A DNA stretch of 42,159 nt from Planctomycetota bacterium (GCA_020849795.1 JADZFR010000020.1:1-42159), one strand, 5' to 3'; shown: positions 34,037 through 42,143, counted from the first letter of the stretch. Notes: generated by a model from the letters alone, not told the origin. Numbers and translations are program-made.

Positions 34037-35347
34037 CTACATCAGCTTCATCACACGGTCCTTCAGGCCGCCATCGCCGAGCACGACCGTCAGGTTGCTC
34101 TTCTCGGCGATCTTCTCCAGCACCTCCAGCTCGCGCAGCTTCATGAGCGTCGGGTTGCCCTCAAGGATCTTGGCCGTGTTGGCCTGCATGCGCGCCGCTG
34201 CCGTCTCTTCGCGGCGCGTGATCAGGCCGGCCTCAGCGGCCTTGCGGGCCTGCATCACCTTGTTCATCAGGTCCTTCATCTCGCCCGGCAGGATGATGTC
34301 GCGAATGCCAAGCGACTTCACCTCAAGGCCGAACTCCGGAGCCTTGCGTGCCACAATCTCGCGCAGCTCATCGACCACGCTGTCCTTATCGGTGAGCAGC
34401 GCATCCAGCTCGCGGCTGCCGATCACCGCGCGCAGGGCAAGCTGTGCCTCGCGGTACAGTGCGCCCGGCGCGTCATCGACAACGCTGACCGACTTGACGA
34501 CGTCGGCCACGCGGTACGTCAGCACGGCGTTCAGGCGCAGCGTGACCTTGTCGTGCGTCATGATCTCCTGGCCTGCGATGTCGAACGTCTTTTCACGCAG
34601 GTCGGTCACCATGACCTTGAGCTTGGAAACGCCCGTCCAGAAGGCGTGCACGCCCGGTGCCAGTTCGCCCTTCAGCTTGCCGTCGTTGAACCACAGGCCC
34701 AGCTGGCCCGGCTCAACCGGGTACACGGTCAGGGCGCCGTTGGCGCCGGCGCTATGGATAATCGCCGGCAGGTCCTTGTGCGCAAAGCGCGGCTCCGACA
34801 CGTCAAACGTCTCGACGCGCACGCGCTGCAGGCCCTTCCATACCAGGTACTGGCCCGGCTTCAGCGCCATGCGGAAGCGGCCGTCCACCCAGACCAGCGC
34901 GCGCTTGCTGTCTTCCAGCTCAAGCACGTCGGCGTAGTCTTCGACCGTGCTGCCGCGCAGGATGCCGGCCATGTCGGCCGACGCGTACACGGCATCGCGC
35001 ATGTCGGCAACCTCAATGCGCACGTTGCGCAGCGCGATCACCAGCAGGTGCAGGCCCGGGGCCAGGATGCGGTCAAAGCGGCCATCGACGAAGACAAAGG
35101 CGCGCTGGTGGTCTGCAAGCTCCACGACCTTGAACAGGTTCGGGTACTGCTTCAGCTCACGCGCCAGCACGTCCAGATCGGCGTGCTTGACGTACACCTC
35201 GCGCGTGTTGACCTTGTGGACACGGACGCGGCGCAGCGGGTCGAACACAACGTGCTCGCCGGCCTTGATTACATCCAGCAGGCGGTCGTCACGGAACTTC
35301 AGGCCAAGCTCGTGCGCGGCTACCTTGAACTTGCGGTACAGAATCAT
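34037..35347 (-). CDS. SPFH/Band 7 (slipin-like) protein
   Basis: A 436-residue protein of the stomatin/prohibitin/flotillin class. A repeated N-terminal region (beta-rich, with VDGRF repeated in AFVFVDGRFDRILAPGLHLLVI and ALVWVDGRFRMALKPGQYLVW) leads to the SPFH domain (about 255-370: LREKTFDIAGQEIMTHDKVTLRLNA...) and a coiled coil with ARKAAEAGLITRREETAAARMQANT, which is typical of slipins. It ends in a short leucine-rich tail. There is no obvious transmembrane helix at the N-terminus, which is unusual for slipins. It may form a membrane-edge ring or a cytoplasmic polymer. GGGGGTG SD precedes ATG 35347; the palindrome at 35378 is 31 bp upstream. Confidence 0.85.
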   Translation of the reverse strand: MILYRKFKVAAHELGLKFRDDRLLDVIKAGEHVVFDPLRRVRVHKVNTREVYVKHADLDVLARELKQYPNLFKVVELADHQRAFVFVDGRFDRILAPGLHLLVIALRNVRIEVADMRDAVYASADMAGILRGSTVEDYADVLELEDSKRALVWVDGRFRMALKPGQYLVWKGLQRVRVETFDVSEPRFAHKDLPAIIHSAGANGALTVYPVEPGQLGLWFNDGKLKGELAPGVHAFWTGVSKLKVMVTDLREKTFDIAGQEIMTHDKVTLRLNAVLTYRVADVVKSVSVVDDAPGALYREAQLALRAVIGSRELDALLTDKDSVVDELREIVARKAPEFGLEVKSLGIRDIILPGEMKDLMNKVMQARKAAEAGLITRREETAAARMQANTAKILEGNPTLMKLRELEVLEKIAEKSNLTVVLGDGGLKDRVMKLM

Positions 35348-35377
35348 CACACACCCCCTTTCACGGGGCCAACAGTC

Positions 35378-35389
35378 TTGACACGTCAA
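35378..35389. promoter_or_regulatory. Operator-like palindrome TTGAC-N2-GTCAA, copy 2
   Basis: TTGAC (35378-35382), AC, GTCAA (35385-35389), in the divergent space between the SPFH and leucine-rich-repeat genes, 31 bp from the SPFH start codon. Confidence 0.4.
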
Positions 35390-35552
35390 CGGATGGGAGT
35401 TGCACGGAACGGCCATGGCGAACGGCAGGTTCCGTCCCGGGTGCCAAGCCACTCGGGCAGGGCTCCCCAATGCCAAACGCCAACGCTACCATGCGCTCGG
35501 CATCAAACTGAAACTCGGACGAGCTCGCACTATGCGGCAGTGGAGGTGCAAC

Positions 35553-36539
35553 ATGACTCCTCATGGCTCTCGTTTCTTGACCTGTCTGCATTTCGCAACT
35601 CTGGTGATGCTATGTGTTGCCTGCTCCGGGGGAGAGAGTTCCGCCGGAAGTATCGGTGGAAACAGTTCCGCCGGAAGTAACGGTGGGCAAAGTGCTGTCA
35701 GCAGGTTGCCCGACGTGCCTGGTGAGTTTCTGGTCAGCGATCGGCGCTTGCCTGCAGACGACGCGCCTGAGGCGGAACATGATGCCTGGTTTGCAAGCAC
35801 CAGGAGGCTCCAACCCGGGGACGAGATAGCCGCGACCGACTTCGCGACGTTTGCATTTCAGGCAAAGGACACTTTCAGCGATGCCGACCTGCAAAAACTC
35901 AGCCGGCTGTCCAATCTGACGGACATTTACCTCAATGGCTGCCGCAAACTGACAGATACAGGGGTAGCGTCACTTGCAACTCTCAAACGCGTCCGGAACC
36001 TTAACCTATCCGGTTGCCCGGGTTTGACTGTTGCGTCCGCGAACATTGTGTCCGGCTTTGATGAGTTGGAGACATTGGGCCTACTTGAATTGCGCTGGGT
36101 CAATGATGACGTCCTGGCCCACCTGAAGGGCAAGAGCAAACTGAAGTCGCTCTCGTTCAGTCACGCATCAATCACGGATGACGGCATCGACATCATTACT
36201 TCACTGTCGATGCTGGAGCGGCTGCACCTGAACAGTTGCATGCAGATCACCGAAGCCGGCGTTGAGAAGCTCAAGAAACTGAAAGGCCTGAAGTACTTGT
36301 CAATGGCTGACTGCACTACGTTAGGACCTGCCTCAATCGAGGCGCTGAAGCAGATGACGAGCCTGCACGAGCTTGACCTCACGGGTTGGTTCGGGGTTGA
36401 CGACACAAGTTTGCTCGAACTGGCAGCCCTGCCGCGCCTGAAGCGGATCGGCGTAGCGGGGTGCCCCGCGGTCACGGAGCAGGGAATTGAAAGAGTGAAG
36501 AAGAAGTATCCTGAACTCTCTGTAAGCGTGCTTCGGTAG
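35553..36539 (+). CDS. Leucine-rich-repeat lipoprotein
   Basis: A 328-residue lipoprotein: leader ends VMLCVACSG, lipobox Cys24. A Ser/Gly repeat follows (SSAGSIGG, SSAGSNGG), then a spacer, then about eight leucine-rich repeats of the cysteine-containing (AMN1-like) type, e.g. LTDIYLNGCRKLTDTGVASL, VRNLNLSGCPGLTVAS, LERLHLNSCMQITEAG, LHELDLTGWFGVDDTSL. Such domains are protein-binding solenoids. The ATG at 35553 has GGAGGTG at ideal spacing. Probably a surface or periplasmic interaction protein. Confidence 0.85.
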   Translation: MTPHGSRFLTCLHFATLVMLCVACSGGESSAGSIGGNSSAGSNGGQSAVSRLPDVPGEFLVSDRRLPADDAPEAEHDAWFASTRRLQPGDEIAATDFATFAFQAKDTFSDADLQKLSRLSNLTDIYLNGCRKLTDTGVASLATLKRVRNLNLSGCPGLTVASANIVSGFDELETLGLLELRWVNDDVLAHLKGKSKLKSLSFSHASITDDGIDIITSLSMLERLHLNSCMQITEAGVEKLKKLKGLKYLSMADCTTLGPASIEALKQMTSLHELDLTGWFGVDDTSLLELAALPRLKRIGVAGCPAVTEQGIERVKKKYPELSVSVLR

Positions 36540-36880
36540 GTCGGTACCAGTTCACTGCGTGTTTGCGTGACCATGTCGAAGTTCGGTCATCTCTCGTTGC
36601 ATTCTTGCCTTCCGGGGGACGATTCGCGCGGGCCGCACTTCTGAAACGGGGCACTGCTTCAGGCGGGCGTACTGGCGCGTCGGGCTTTGCCCGCTTGCTG
36701 CCGGGCATTGCGTTTCGCGCTTTCCTGCACAGCCGGTATCCGCGTGCCGCAGAGTCTCTTCTGGTGCTGTTCTTGACAGGTCAAGAACTGGCCTTGCGCT
36801 GCACATCCCCCTTCCGGTTTTCGTTGCGGCCCTTGCGGACCGCTAGCCAGCTTAAATGGCTGGTGCCCTTGCGGGCGAGG
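36540..36880. other. Gene-free spacer with palindromes
   Basis: No supported gene. A minus-strand frame (36552-36806) starts after a G-rich stretch but encodes an Arg/Pro/Ala-rich product with no family features. The visible structures are the 9+2+9 palindrome at 36769-36788, a hairpin CCAGC...GCTGG near 36848-36863 and a GCCC/GGGC hairpin near 36865-36876. It lies between the leucine-rich-repeat gene and a minus-strand tRNA. Confidence 0.4.
36769..36788. promoter_or_regulatory. Operator-like palindrome TTGAC-N2-GTCAA, copy 3
   Basis: GTTCTTGAC (36769-36777), AG, GTCAAGAAC (36780-36788): the longest of the three copies, perfectly symmetrical. It is ~180 bp upstream of no obvious gene start, so the controlled transcript is not known; a small RNA is conceivable. 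Confidence 0.5.
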
Positions 36881-36952
36881 TTGGGATAACGGGATTTGAA
36901 CCCGTAACTCCAGGATTCCAAGTCCTGTGCTCTACCGTTGAGCTATATCCAA
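36881..36952 (-). tRNA. tRNA-like gene, anticodon UGG (Pro?), non-canonical
   Basis: The minus strand folds as a complete 72-nt cloverleaf: D stem GCTC/GAGC, anticodon stem CAGGA/TCCTG with loop CTTGGAA (anticodon TGG), 5-nt variable loop, T stem ACGGG/CCCGT with TTCAAAT. The acceptor TTGGATA pairs with TATCCCA except T2:C71. It has U1-A72 instead of the C-G pair of proline tRNAs, and no encoded CCA (CCT instead), unlike the tRNA-Pro at 15494. It may be a UGG reader with unusual identity, a tRNA used outside translation, or a decaying gene. Confidence 0.7.
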
Positions 36953-37097
36953 GGGCGATACCCAGGCCCCGCCGGTTTCAAGCCCGTACACGGTACGTGG
37001 TGGCTGTACGCAGCCCACGCCGCCGGCCCGCCAGGACAAGAGTGCAATGACGCAAACTGCGCCAATGCTGTTCGCGTGATTGAAACGACGTCGGGTT

Positions 37098-38180
37098 TCA
37101 ACTGCCGTGGCACTTCTTGAGTTTCTTGCCGCTGCCGCACCAGCACGGGTCGTTGGGGCCCAGCTTTTCGCCGCGCCGCTGCTGCTGCTCGGGCGGCACG
37201 GTCTGCAGCCGCTCCAGGTGCTGCTTGTACTGCTTTACGCGCTCGGGCCATTGCTTGACCTCTTCCAGGCCCAGCTTCAGCGCCGCGATGGCGTCTTCTT
37301 TGCGGCCCAGGCCCTCAAGGCAGGTTGCGCGAAACGACTGGTCCAGCGGCATTGTCTTGCTGAGCTCACGGATCATCTCGTGGTCGGCCATCGCGCCAGC
37401 GAAGTCGCCCATCTTCAGGCGAATCTGGCTTCGCAGGTTCCAGCCCTCAAGGTGCTGGGCGTCGGCGTCAATCAGCTTGTCCACCCAGCGGCGCGCCGTG
37501 AGGTTGTCTTCGTTCTCGAAGTAGCCGACGGCGATGCGGAACAGCAGGTCGGTGTCGCGCGGCTTTTTCTCATGCGCCTTTTCAAGCAGCGCTTCGCCTT
37601 CTTCGCGTTTGCCCATTTCCTGCAACAGGTCGGCGGTGTCGATCACGGCCTGCGAGTCGTCCGGGCGCTCGGCCAGGCGCTCGTTCTGGAAGGCATACGC
37701 TTCATCCCAGCGCTTGAGGCGCGCGAGCAAGATGCAGTAAAGCCGCCCGATCTGCGCGTGATAGTGCGTTGCGTGGCCGACTTCCCACGCGCGCCTGGCA
37801 TAGCGCAAGCCGTCTTCGTGGGCCTTCGAGTACAGCAGCACCTGCGCCAGCGTGAAGTTGGCCATCGGCTCGTCGGGATCAAGCGTGGCTGCGTGCTTGG
37901 CCGTGACCATGCAGATCTTGAGCTGGCCAAGCCGGTAGCTGAGCTGGCCAAGCCACGCCATCAGCGCGGCATCGCGCGGGTTGGCCTGGAAGGCCGGTTC
38001 GCAGCGCGTGGCAATCTCCTGCGGCGCCACGCCTAGCTGGTCAAGCGTGAGAATCAGCTTCAGCGCGTTTTCGGCGTTGGTGTGGTCGGCATCGAACGCG
38101 GCTTCCAGCGTCTCGCGCCGCTTTTGCAGCGCCAGTCGTTCATCAATCGCTGATTCCGCTTCAAGCCAGTCAATGCTCAT
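37098..38180 (-). CDS. TPR protein with C-terminal SEC-C zinc motif
   Basis: A 360-residue soluble protein made of about eight tetratricopeptide-like helical repeats (e.g. NPRDAALMAWLGQLSYRLGQ, DSQAVIDTADLLQEMGKREEGEALL) ending in a SEC-C motif, NDPCWCGSGKKLKKCHGS (Cys-x-Cys...Lys-Cys-His), the zinc knuckle first seen in SecA. SEC-C units bind SecB, ribosome-associated proteins or act as metal hooks. The ATG at 38180 overlaps the last 11 nt of the CobW gene, so translation is coupled. A zinc link between the two proteins is suggestive but unproven. Confidence 0.85.
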   Translation of the reverse strand: MSIDWLEAESAIDERLALQKRRETLEAAFDADHTNAENALKLILTLDQLGVAPQEIATRCEPAFQANPRDAALMAWLGQLSYRLGQLKICMVTAKHAATLDPDEPMANFTLAQVLLYSKAHEDGLRYARRAWEVGHATHYHAQIGRLYCILLARLKRWDEAYAFQNERLAERPDDSQAVIDTADLLQEMGKREEGEALLEKAHEKKPRDTDLLFRIAVGYFENEDNLTARRWVDKLIDADAQHLEGWNLRSQIRLKMGDFAGAMADHEMIRELSKTMPLDQSFRATCLEGLGRKEDAIAALKLGLEEVKQWPERVKQYKQHLERLQTVPPEQQQRRGEKLGPNDPCWCGSGKKLKKCHGS

Positions 38181-39225
38181 GGTGGTGGGCGTGCTCGTGC
38201 GCGTGGTCGTGGTGGTGGTGCCCGCCCTCATCGTCGTGGAAGTGCAGGCCCGTCGCTTCCAGCTTTGTGCGGATCAGCTTGTGGTCCAGCTCTTCGCCGA
38301 TGAACACCAGCACGTCGGGCTTGGGCTTCAGAATCTCGGGCCGCGGGATCATCTCCCAGTCGCCGGCCGTCCACTGCACAATCGCCTGCGGCTCTACGCC
38401 CTGCACCTTCACGAAGCCCTTCATGCGAAGCAACCCGGGCAGGCCCGCGTTCAGGAAGTCATTAAAGCGCGCCTTGTCGGCCTTGCCGTGCGGGCGCAGC
38501 GTCAGGCTGAGGTAATGGTCGTGGCTGTGCTCGTGCCTGGGGTGGTGGTGCGCGTGGCCGTCGCCGGTGTGTTCACAGTGGTCGTGCTCGTGGTCGCAGT
38601 GGCTGTGGTCTTTGCCGTCGTTGACGACTTCGGTGCCGGCGGCATCCAGAACGCCCGCCAAGTCAACGTCGGCGCGCTGCGTGCGGTGCAGGCTTGCGCG
38701 CGCGTTGAGTTTGCGCACTTCAGACTCAACGCGGTCAGACACTGCGGCATCCACCAGGTCGGTCTTGTTCAGCAGCACGATGTCGGCGAACCTTGCCTGC
38801 CGCTTCATCAGCGCCTCGGCTTGCGCCACCTTGCCCCAGCGGTTCACGTCCACCACGCTGACAATCGTGCGCAGCTGCAACTTGTCCAGCAGGTTGGGCA
38901 GCGTGCAGATGTCCAGAATCTCGACCGGGTCGGCCAGCCCCGTGGCTTCCATCAGGATGCTGCTGGGCTTGTCGTTGGCGACGATGTCGTACAGCGTCTT
39001 GGTAAGCTCGGTCTTGCTGGTGCAGCAGATGCAGCCGTCGATGAGCTCGCGCATCTGCGCCTGGCTGCCCTCGAGCAATTCGTTGTCGATGTTGCTTTCC
39101 CCAAACTCGTTCATCAGCACCAGCGGTTGTTCGCCGCGCGCGTTCAGGTGCTCCAGCAGGCGCTTCATCAGCGTCGTCTTGCCTGACCCAAGAAACCCTG
39201 CCACCAAATAGACCGGTACAGTCAT
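38170..39225 (-). CDS. CobW/G3E-family metal-chaperone GTPase with His-rich regions
   Basis: A 351-residue G3E GTPase related to ZigA/ZagA/ZNG1 zinc chaperones. Walker A GFLGSGKTT (10-18), MNEFGESNIDNELL switch region, metal motif GCICCT, EATGLADP and NKTDLVD (G4). The C-terminal CobW_C domain begins around KARFNDFLNAGLPGLL. Two histidine-rich stretches are inserted: one of about 45 residues mid-protein (CDHEHDHCEHTGDGHAHHH) and a His-rich tail that ends at the stop. It probably hands zinc or cobalt to client proteins under limitation. A GGAGG SD precedes the ATG. A TPR/SEC-C gene overlaps its end. Confidence 0.9.
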   Translation of the reverse strand: MTVPVYLVAGFLGSGKTTLMKRLLEHLNARGEQPLVLMNEFGESNIDNELLEGSQAQMRELIDGCICCTSKTELTKTLYDIVANDKPSSILMEATGLADPVEILDICTLPNLLDKLQLRTIVSVVDVNRWGKVAQAEALMKRQARFADIVLLNKTDLVDAAVSDRVESEVRKLNARASLHRTQRADVDLAGVLDAAGTEVVNDGKDHSHCDHEHDHCEHTGDGHAHHHPRHEHSHDHYLSLTLRPHGKADKARFNDFLNAGLPGLLRMKGFVKVQGVEPQAIVQWTAGDWEMIPRPEILKPKPDVLVFIGEELDHKLIRTKLEATGLHFHDDEGGHHHHDHAHEHAHHHEH

Positions 39226-39288
39226 CGAAAGCCTCCGCGCGCAACGATAGCCAAGCCTGTAACGCGCGGGTAGGGGCCGTTGTTCCGG

Positions 39289-40575
39289 CTAGACCAGCTC
39301 GACCAGTGTAACTTCGGGCGGGCAGTTGATTCTTACCGGCATCCAGCCGCCGGCGCCGGAGTTGACGTACAGCCGCCGGCCGTTGTGCTCGTAAAACCCG
39401 TTGTGGTAGTGCTCGAAGGGCAGCACGGGCGTCAGCGCGTGGTCGCCAATGCGACCCAGCTTGATCTGCCCGCCGTGGGTGTGCCCGCTCAGTGTCAAAT
39501 CCACCGGGTGCTCGCGAATCACGTTAAACGTGCGCGGGTGGTGCGAAAGCAGAATCCGCGGCGCGCCGTCGTCGTGCATGTTCGCCAGCACCTGTTGCAG
39601 ACTTTCTTCGGTGCTGCGGTCATGCAAGCGCGGCAGCGACATCTGCGGCGGGTGATCCAACGCGCCCAGCCACAAGTGCGCGCCGCCGACGTTCAGCTTC
39701 TCGGCTTCGTCGATCAGCAGCGTCGCGCGCGTGTCTTTCAGCGCGGCAATGATGCCCTGGGTGTCGCCGGTGCGGGCGGCGATGTACTCGTGGTTGCCCA
39801 TGCTCATGAACGTCTGGCGTTTCGGCTTCATGTCGTTGATGAAGCGCTGCGCCAGCTCAAGCTGCGCGACGTCGTTGTCGATCAAGTCGCCGGTAATCAC
39901 AAACCAGTCGGCGTTCGTCGAGTTCATCACTTCCACAATTTCGCGAAGCCGATCCCAGCCCATGTAGCTGCCCACGTGCACATCGCTGACCTGCGCGATC
40001 GTCATGCCGTGCAGCTGCGTGAATTCTCGCCTCACCGGCAGTTGCAGCCGTGTCACGCGCGGCGTCACGCGCGACGCCAGCGCACCGCCCGCCGCTGTCG
40101 CGACAATCGCCGCGGGCACGGTCAGCGCCGCCTTGGCCAGCATGCGGCGCCGGCCCTCATCGACCAGCCGCTGCTCCGCGGGCGAGCCTGACTTCTCGCG
40201 TTGCAGCACGCGGCGCAACCGGCGTGCGCCATCCAGCAGCGCGCCCGGCGCACCCTTGATCAACAGGCCGCCCCCGTACACCCAGGCCGCGAACTGGCAA
40301 GCCATGGCGGCCACGCCGAACCAGATCGGCGAGTCATCACGAATCGCCATCAGCCCGGAAATCCCGCCGAACATCAGAAACAAACCCGGGTGCAGCATGA
40401 TCCAGAAAGGGATGCCCACACCCAGCGTCGCCCAACCGCTGTGCCGCGGAAATGCCAGCCTGATGCGTCGCCGCAGCGCCATGAAGGTGAGCACGTTCAG
40501 CAGGGTGACCAGAAAACCGATGATGTGGAAGACGACCATCATGCCGCCCAGCAACTCCTCCATCACGTAGCGCAT
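39289..40575 (-). CDS. Membrane-anchored calcineurin-like phosphoesterase (YkuE-like)
   Basis: A 428-residue protein with four hydrophobic segments (about 8-115) then a twin-basic linker (RRRMLAKAALTVPAAIVATAAGG) and a catalytic domain (about 190-428). Metal ligands are all visible: SDVHVG (Asp, His), ITGDLIDND, MGNHEY, LLSHHPRTF, LSGHTHGGQ. Members are often UDP-diacylglucosamine or phospholipid phosphatases of the YkuE/PgpH-like branch. The TAT-like motif after the helices is odd for a multi-pass protein. Upstream (40575-40622) is a scrap of a second copy's C-terminus; the ATG overlaps the scrap's TGA. Confidence 0.85.
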   Translation of the reverse strand: MRYVMEELLGGMMVVFHIIGFLVTLLNVLTFMALRRRIRLAFPRHSGWATLGVGIPFWIMLHPGLFLMFGGISGLMAIRDDSPIWFGVAAMACQFAAWVYGGGLLIKGAPGALLDGARRLRRVLQREKSGSPAEQRLVDEGRRRMLAKAALTVPAAIVATAAGGALASRVTPRVTRLQLPVRREFTQLHGMTIAQVSDVHVGSYMGWDRLREIVEVMNSTNADWFVITGDLIDNDVAQLELAQRFINDMKPKRQTFMSMGNHEYIAARTGDTQGIIAALKDTRATLLIDEAEKLNVGGAHLWLGALDHPPQMSLPRLHDRSTEESLQQVLANMHDDGAPRILLSHHPRTFNVIREHPVDLTLSGHTHGGQIKLGRIGDHALTPVLPFEHYHNGFYEHNGRRLYVNSGAGGWMPVRINCPPEVTLVELV

Positions 40576-40622
40576 CAGGCTGAAACCAGTTCGATCAACG
40601 TGATCTCGGGAACATACCCCCT
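40575..40622 (-). pseudogene. C-terminal scrap of a phosphoesterase paralog
   Basis: In the minus frame directly upstream of the phosphoesterase gene, 15 codons (RGYVPEITLIELVSA, then TGA) match its own C-terminus (PEVTLVELV). An in-frame TAG precedes them. The scrap's TGA overlaps the ATG of the intact gene, as in a once-overlapping tandem pair that lost most of the first copy. Confidence 0.65.
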
Positions 40623-40713
40623 CTATAACGGGCGAATGAAGCGATCATTCCATGAAAACGCGCGGCGCCGCGCAATCGAAACTGCCCGCGCCGCGATTGC
40701 CGCCCCACCCCGC

Positions 40714-40742
40714 TTCCCATAAGGGCGCAATCATGTTCTAAT
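40714..40742 (+). promoter_or_regulatory. Predicted nadA promoter
   Basis: TTCCCA (40714-40719), 17-nt spacer, TCTAAT (40737-40742, 5 of 6). The predicted start is about 10 nt ahead of the palindrome at 40757, so that site would act as a repressor operator. Confidence 0.5.
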
Positions 40743-40756
40743 GTGAGTGTGAAGTT

Positions 40757-40771
40757 GACACCAAGGGTGTC
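40757..40771. promoter_or_regulatory. Operator-like palindrome before nadA
   Basis: GACACC (40757-40762), AAG, GGTGTC (40766-40771), 19 nt before the nadA ATG and next to its SD. It overlaps a TTGACA. The position suits an NAD-biosynthesis repressor (NrtR-, NiaR- or NadQ-type), but I cannot match it to a known motif with confidence. Confidence 0.45.
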
Positions 40772-40789
40772 GCAACACAGGAGGCAGCC

Positions 40790-41872
40790 ATGGCCGGCAC
40801 CGTGATGCAATCCCCCATCCGCGTCGAAGAAGACGAAGCCGCGAACATTGAGCGTATTCGTGAGCTCAAGGCCGAACGCGGCGACTCACTGCTCATCCTC
40901 GCCCACCACTACCAGCGCCTGGGCGTGCACGCCTGCGGTGACATCACCGGCGACAGTTACCACCTGTGCAAAGCCGCCGCCAACGCCGGCAAGGCCCGCG
41001 ACATCGTGTTTTGCGGCGTGCGCTTCATGGTGACCAGTGCCGCGACCCTGTGCCGTGACGACCAGGTGGTCTATCACCCCGACCGCAACGCCGGCTGCCC
41101 CATGGCTGACATGGCGAACCTGCCGCAGGTCGCAACCAGCTGGATGGAACTGGGGCACCACGTCAACACCGCCAAGGTTGTGCCCGTCGTGTACATGAAC
41201 AGCGACCTCGACCTTAAGGCATTCTGCGGCGAGCGCGGCGGCATTGTCTGCACCAGCAGCAACGCCGGCAAAGTCTTTGACTGGTGTTTCGAACGCGGCG
41301 AGCGCATCTTCTTTTTCCCCGACGAACACCTCGGCCGCAACACCGCCAACAAGTACGGCATCGCGCGCGAACAGATCGTGCTGTGGGACCCCAAGCTGCC
41401 CAACGGTGGCCTGACACCCGCGCAGATCACCAATTCGCGCGTGATTCTGTGGAAGGGCTACTGCCACGTTCACACCCGCTTTTCCGTCGAGATGGTCCAG
41501 AAGGCCCGCGCCGAGCACCCTGGCATCAAGGTGATCGTGCACCCTGAGTGCACCGAAGAGACGGTTGCAGCGGCCGATTACTCCGGCAGCACCGGGTTCA
41601 TCCAGGACTATGTCATCAACAAGATGAAGCCGGGCGATAAGGTCGCCATCGGTACCGAAGTGAACATGATTCACCGGCTGGCCGTGCATCACCCGGACCG
41701 GCTGGTGATTCCGCTGGTGCGCAGCCTGTGCCCGAATATGTTCAAGATCAGCACCGGCGACCTGCGCGATTGCCTTGAGAACCTGGAAACGTGGGAGCCG
41801 GTGAATCCCGACCCCACAGAAAAGCGCTTGGCCAAGGTTGCGCTGGACAACATGCTCGCCTGCACTGGTTAG
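40790..41872 (+). CDS. nadA: Quinolinate synthase
   Basis: A 360-residue [4Fe-4S] enzyme condensing iminoaspartate with dihydroxyacetone phosphate to quinolinate, the first ring-forming step of NAD synthesis. Family signatures: LAHHYQ, VFCGVRFMVTSAATL, NAGCPMADM (cluster Cys), TSSNAGKVFDW, FFFPDEHLGRNTA, HVHTRFS, HPECTEE (cluster Cys) and MFKISTGDLRDCLENL (cluster Cys). This is the NadA type of about 350 residues. SD CAGGAGG is 6 nt from the ATG. nadB and nadC are not adjacent. An operator-like palindrome lies just upstream. Confidence 0.96.
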   Translation: MAGTVMQSPIRVEEDEAANIERIRELKAERGDSLLILAHHYQRLGVHACGDITGDSYHLCKAAANAGKARDIVFCGVRFMVTSAATLCRDDQVVYHPDRNAGCPMADMANLPQVATSWMELGHHVNTAKVVPVVYMNSDLDLKAFCGERGGIVCTSSNAGKVFDWCFERGERIFFFPDEHLGRNTANKYGIAREQIVLWDPKLPNGGLTPAQITNSRVILWKGYCHVHTRFSVEMVQKARAEHPGIKVIVHPECTEETVAAADYSGSTGFIQDYVINKMKPGDKVAIGTEVNMIHRLAVHHPDRLVIPLVRSLCPNMFKISTGDLRDCLENLETWEPVNPDPTEKRLAKVALDNMLACTG

Positions 41873-41938
41873 CCGGGCACACAGCGCCCTCGCCCGATGA
41901 GTCCTCAATCCAAACATGTTGTGCGCGCGTAAGTGCCC

Positions 41939-42034
41939 GCACGTGTTGTGGGCGTCGCGCGCGCACGTGTTGTGGGCGTCGCGCCCGCACGTGTTGTGTG
42001 CGCCTCGCCCGCACGGGTTGTGGGCGCCCCGCCC
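41939..42034. repeat. 24-bp tandem repeat, four units
   Basis: Four adjoining 24-bp units: 41939-41962, 41963-41986, 41987-42010 and 42011-42034, starting GCACGTGTTGTGGGCG. Units 1 and 2 differ by one base; units 3 and 4 are more divergent. A weaker half unit precedes them (from 41915). The period is a multiple of three, so any reading frame stays open and gives spurious Arg/Cys-rich peptides. It starts 66 bp after nadA. Confidence 0.85.
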
Positions 42035-42051
42035 GCTTTAGCGCCCGGAGG

Positions 42052-42143
42052 GTTGCGAAGCAACGCGACCGCGAAACGCAACGCGTTTCGTGGGCATGCA
42101 TGAATTAGCCCGGCCCGTAAGGGCCGGGAATCTCGACGCGAGA
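42052..42143. repeat. Cluster of four consecutive hairpins
   Basis: GTTGC/GCAAC (42052-42064, loop GAA); CGAAACGC/GCGTTTCG (42072-42090, loop AAC); CCCGGCCC/GGGCCGGG (42109-42128, loop GTAA); TCTCG/CGAGA (42131-42143, loop ACG). All stems are perfect and loops are 3-4 nt. The third resembles the REP copies at 7038-8460 in design. The cluster continues toward the window edge. Confidence 0.75.

Noticed and set aside
36856..37050. Protein reading VGITGFEPVTPGF-like
   Set aside because: This is the well-known artefact from translating the antisense of a tRNA gene; the tRNA at 36881-36952 explains it.
41939..42034. CRISPR array
   Set aside because: The 24-bp units adjoin each other without unique spacers, and no cas gene is present.
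41791..42108. Arg/Cys-rich repeat protein past nadA
   Set aside because: The repeats come from the 24-bp DNA array, whose period is a multiple of three; no start signal supports it.
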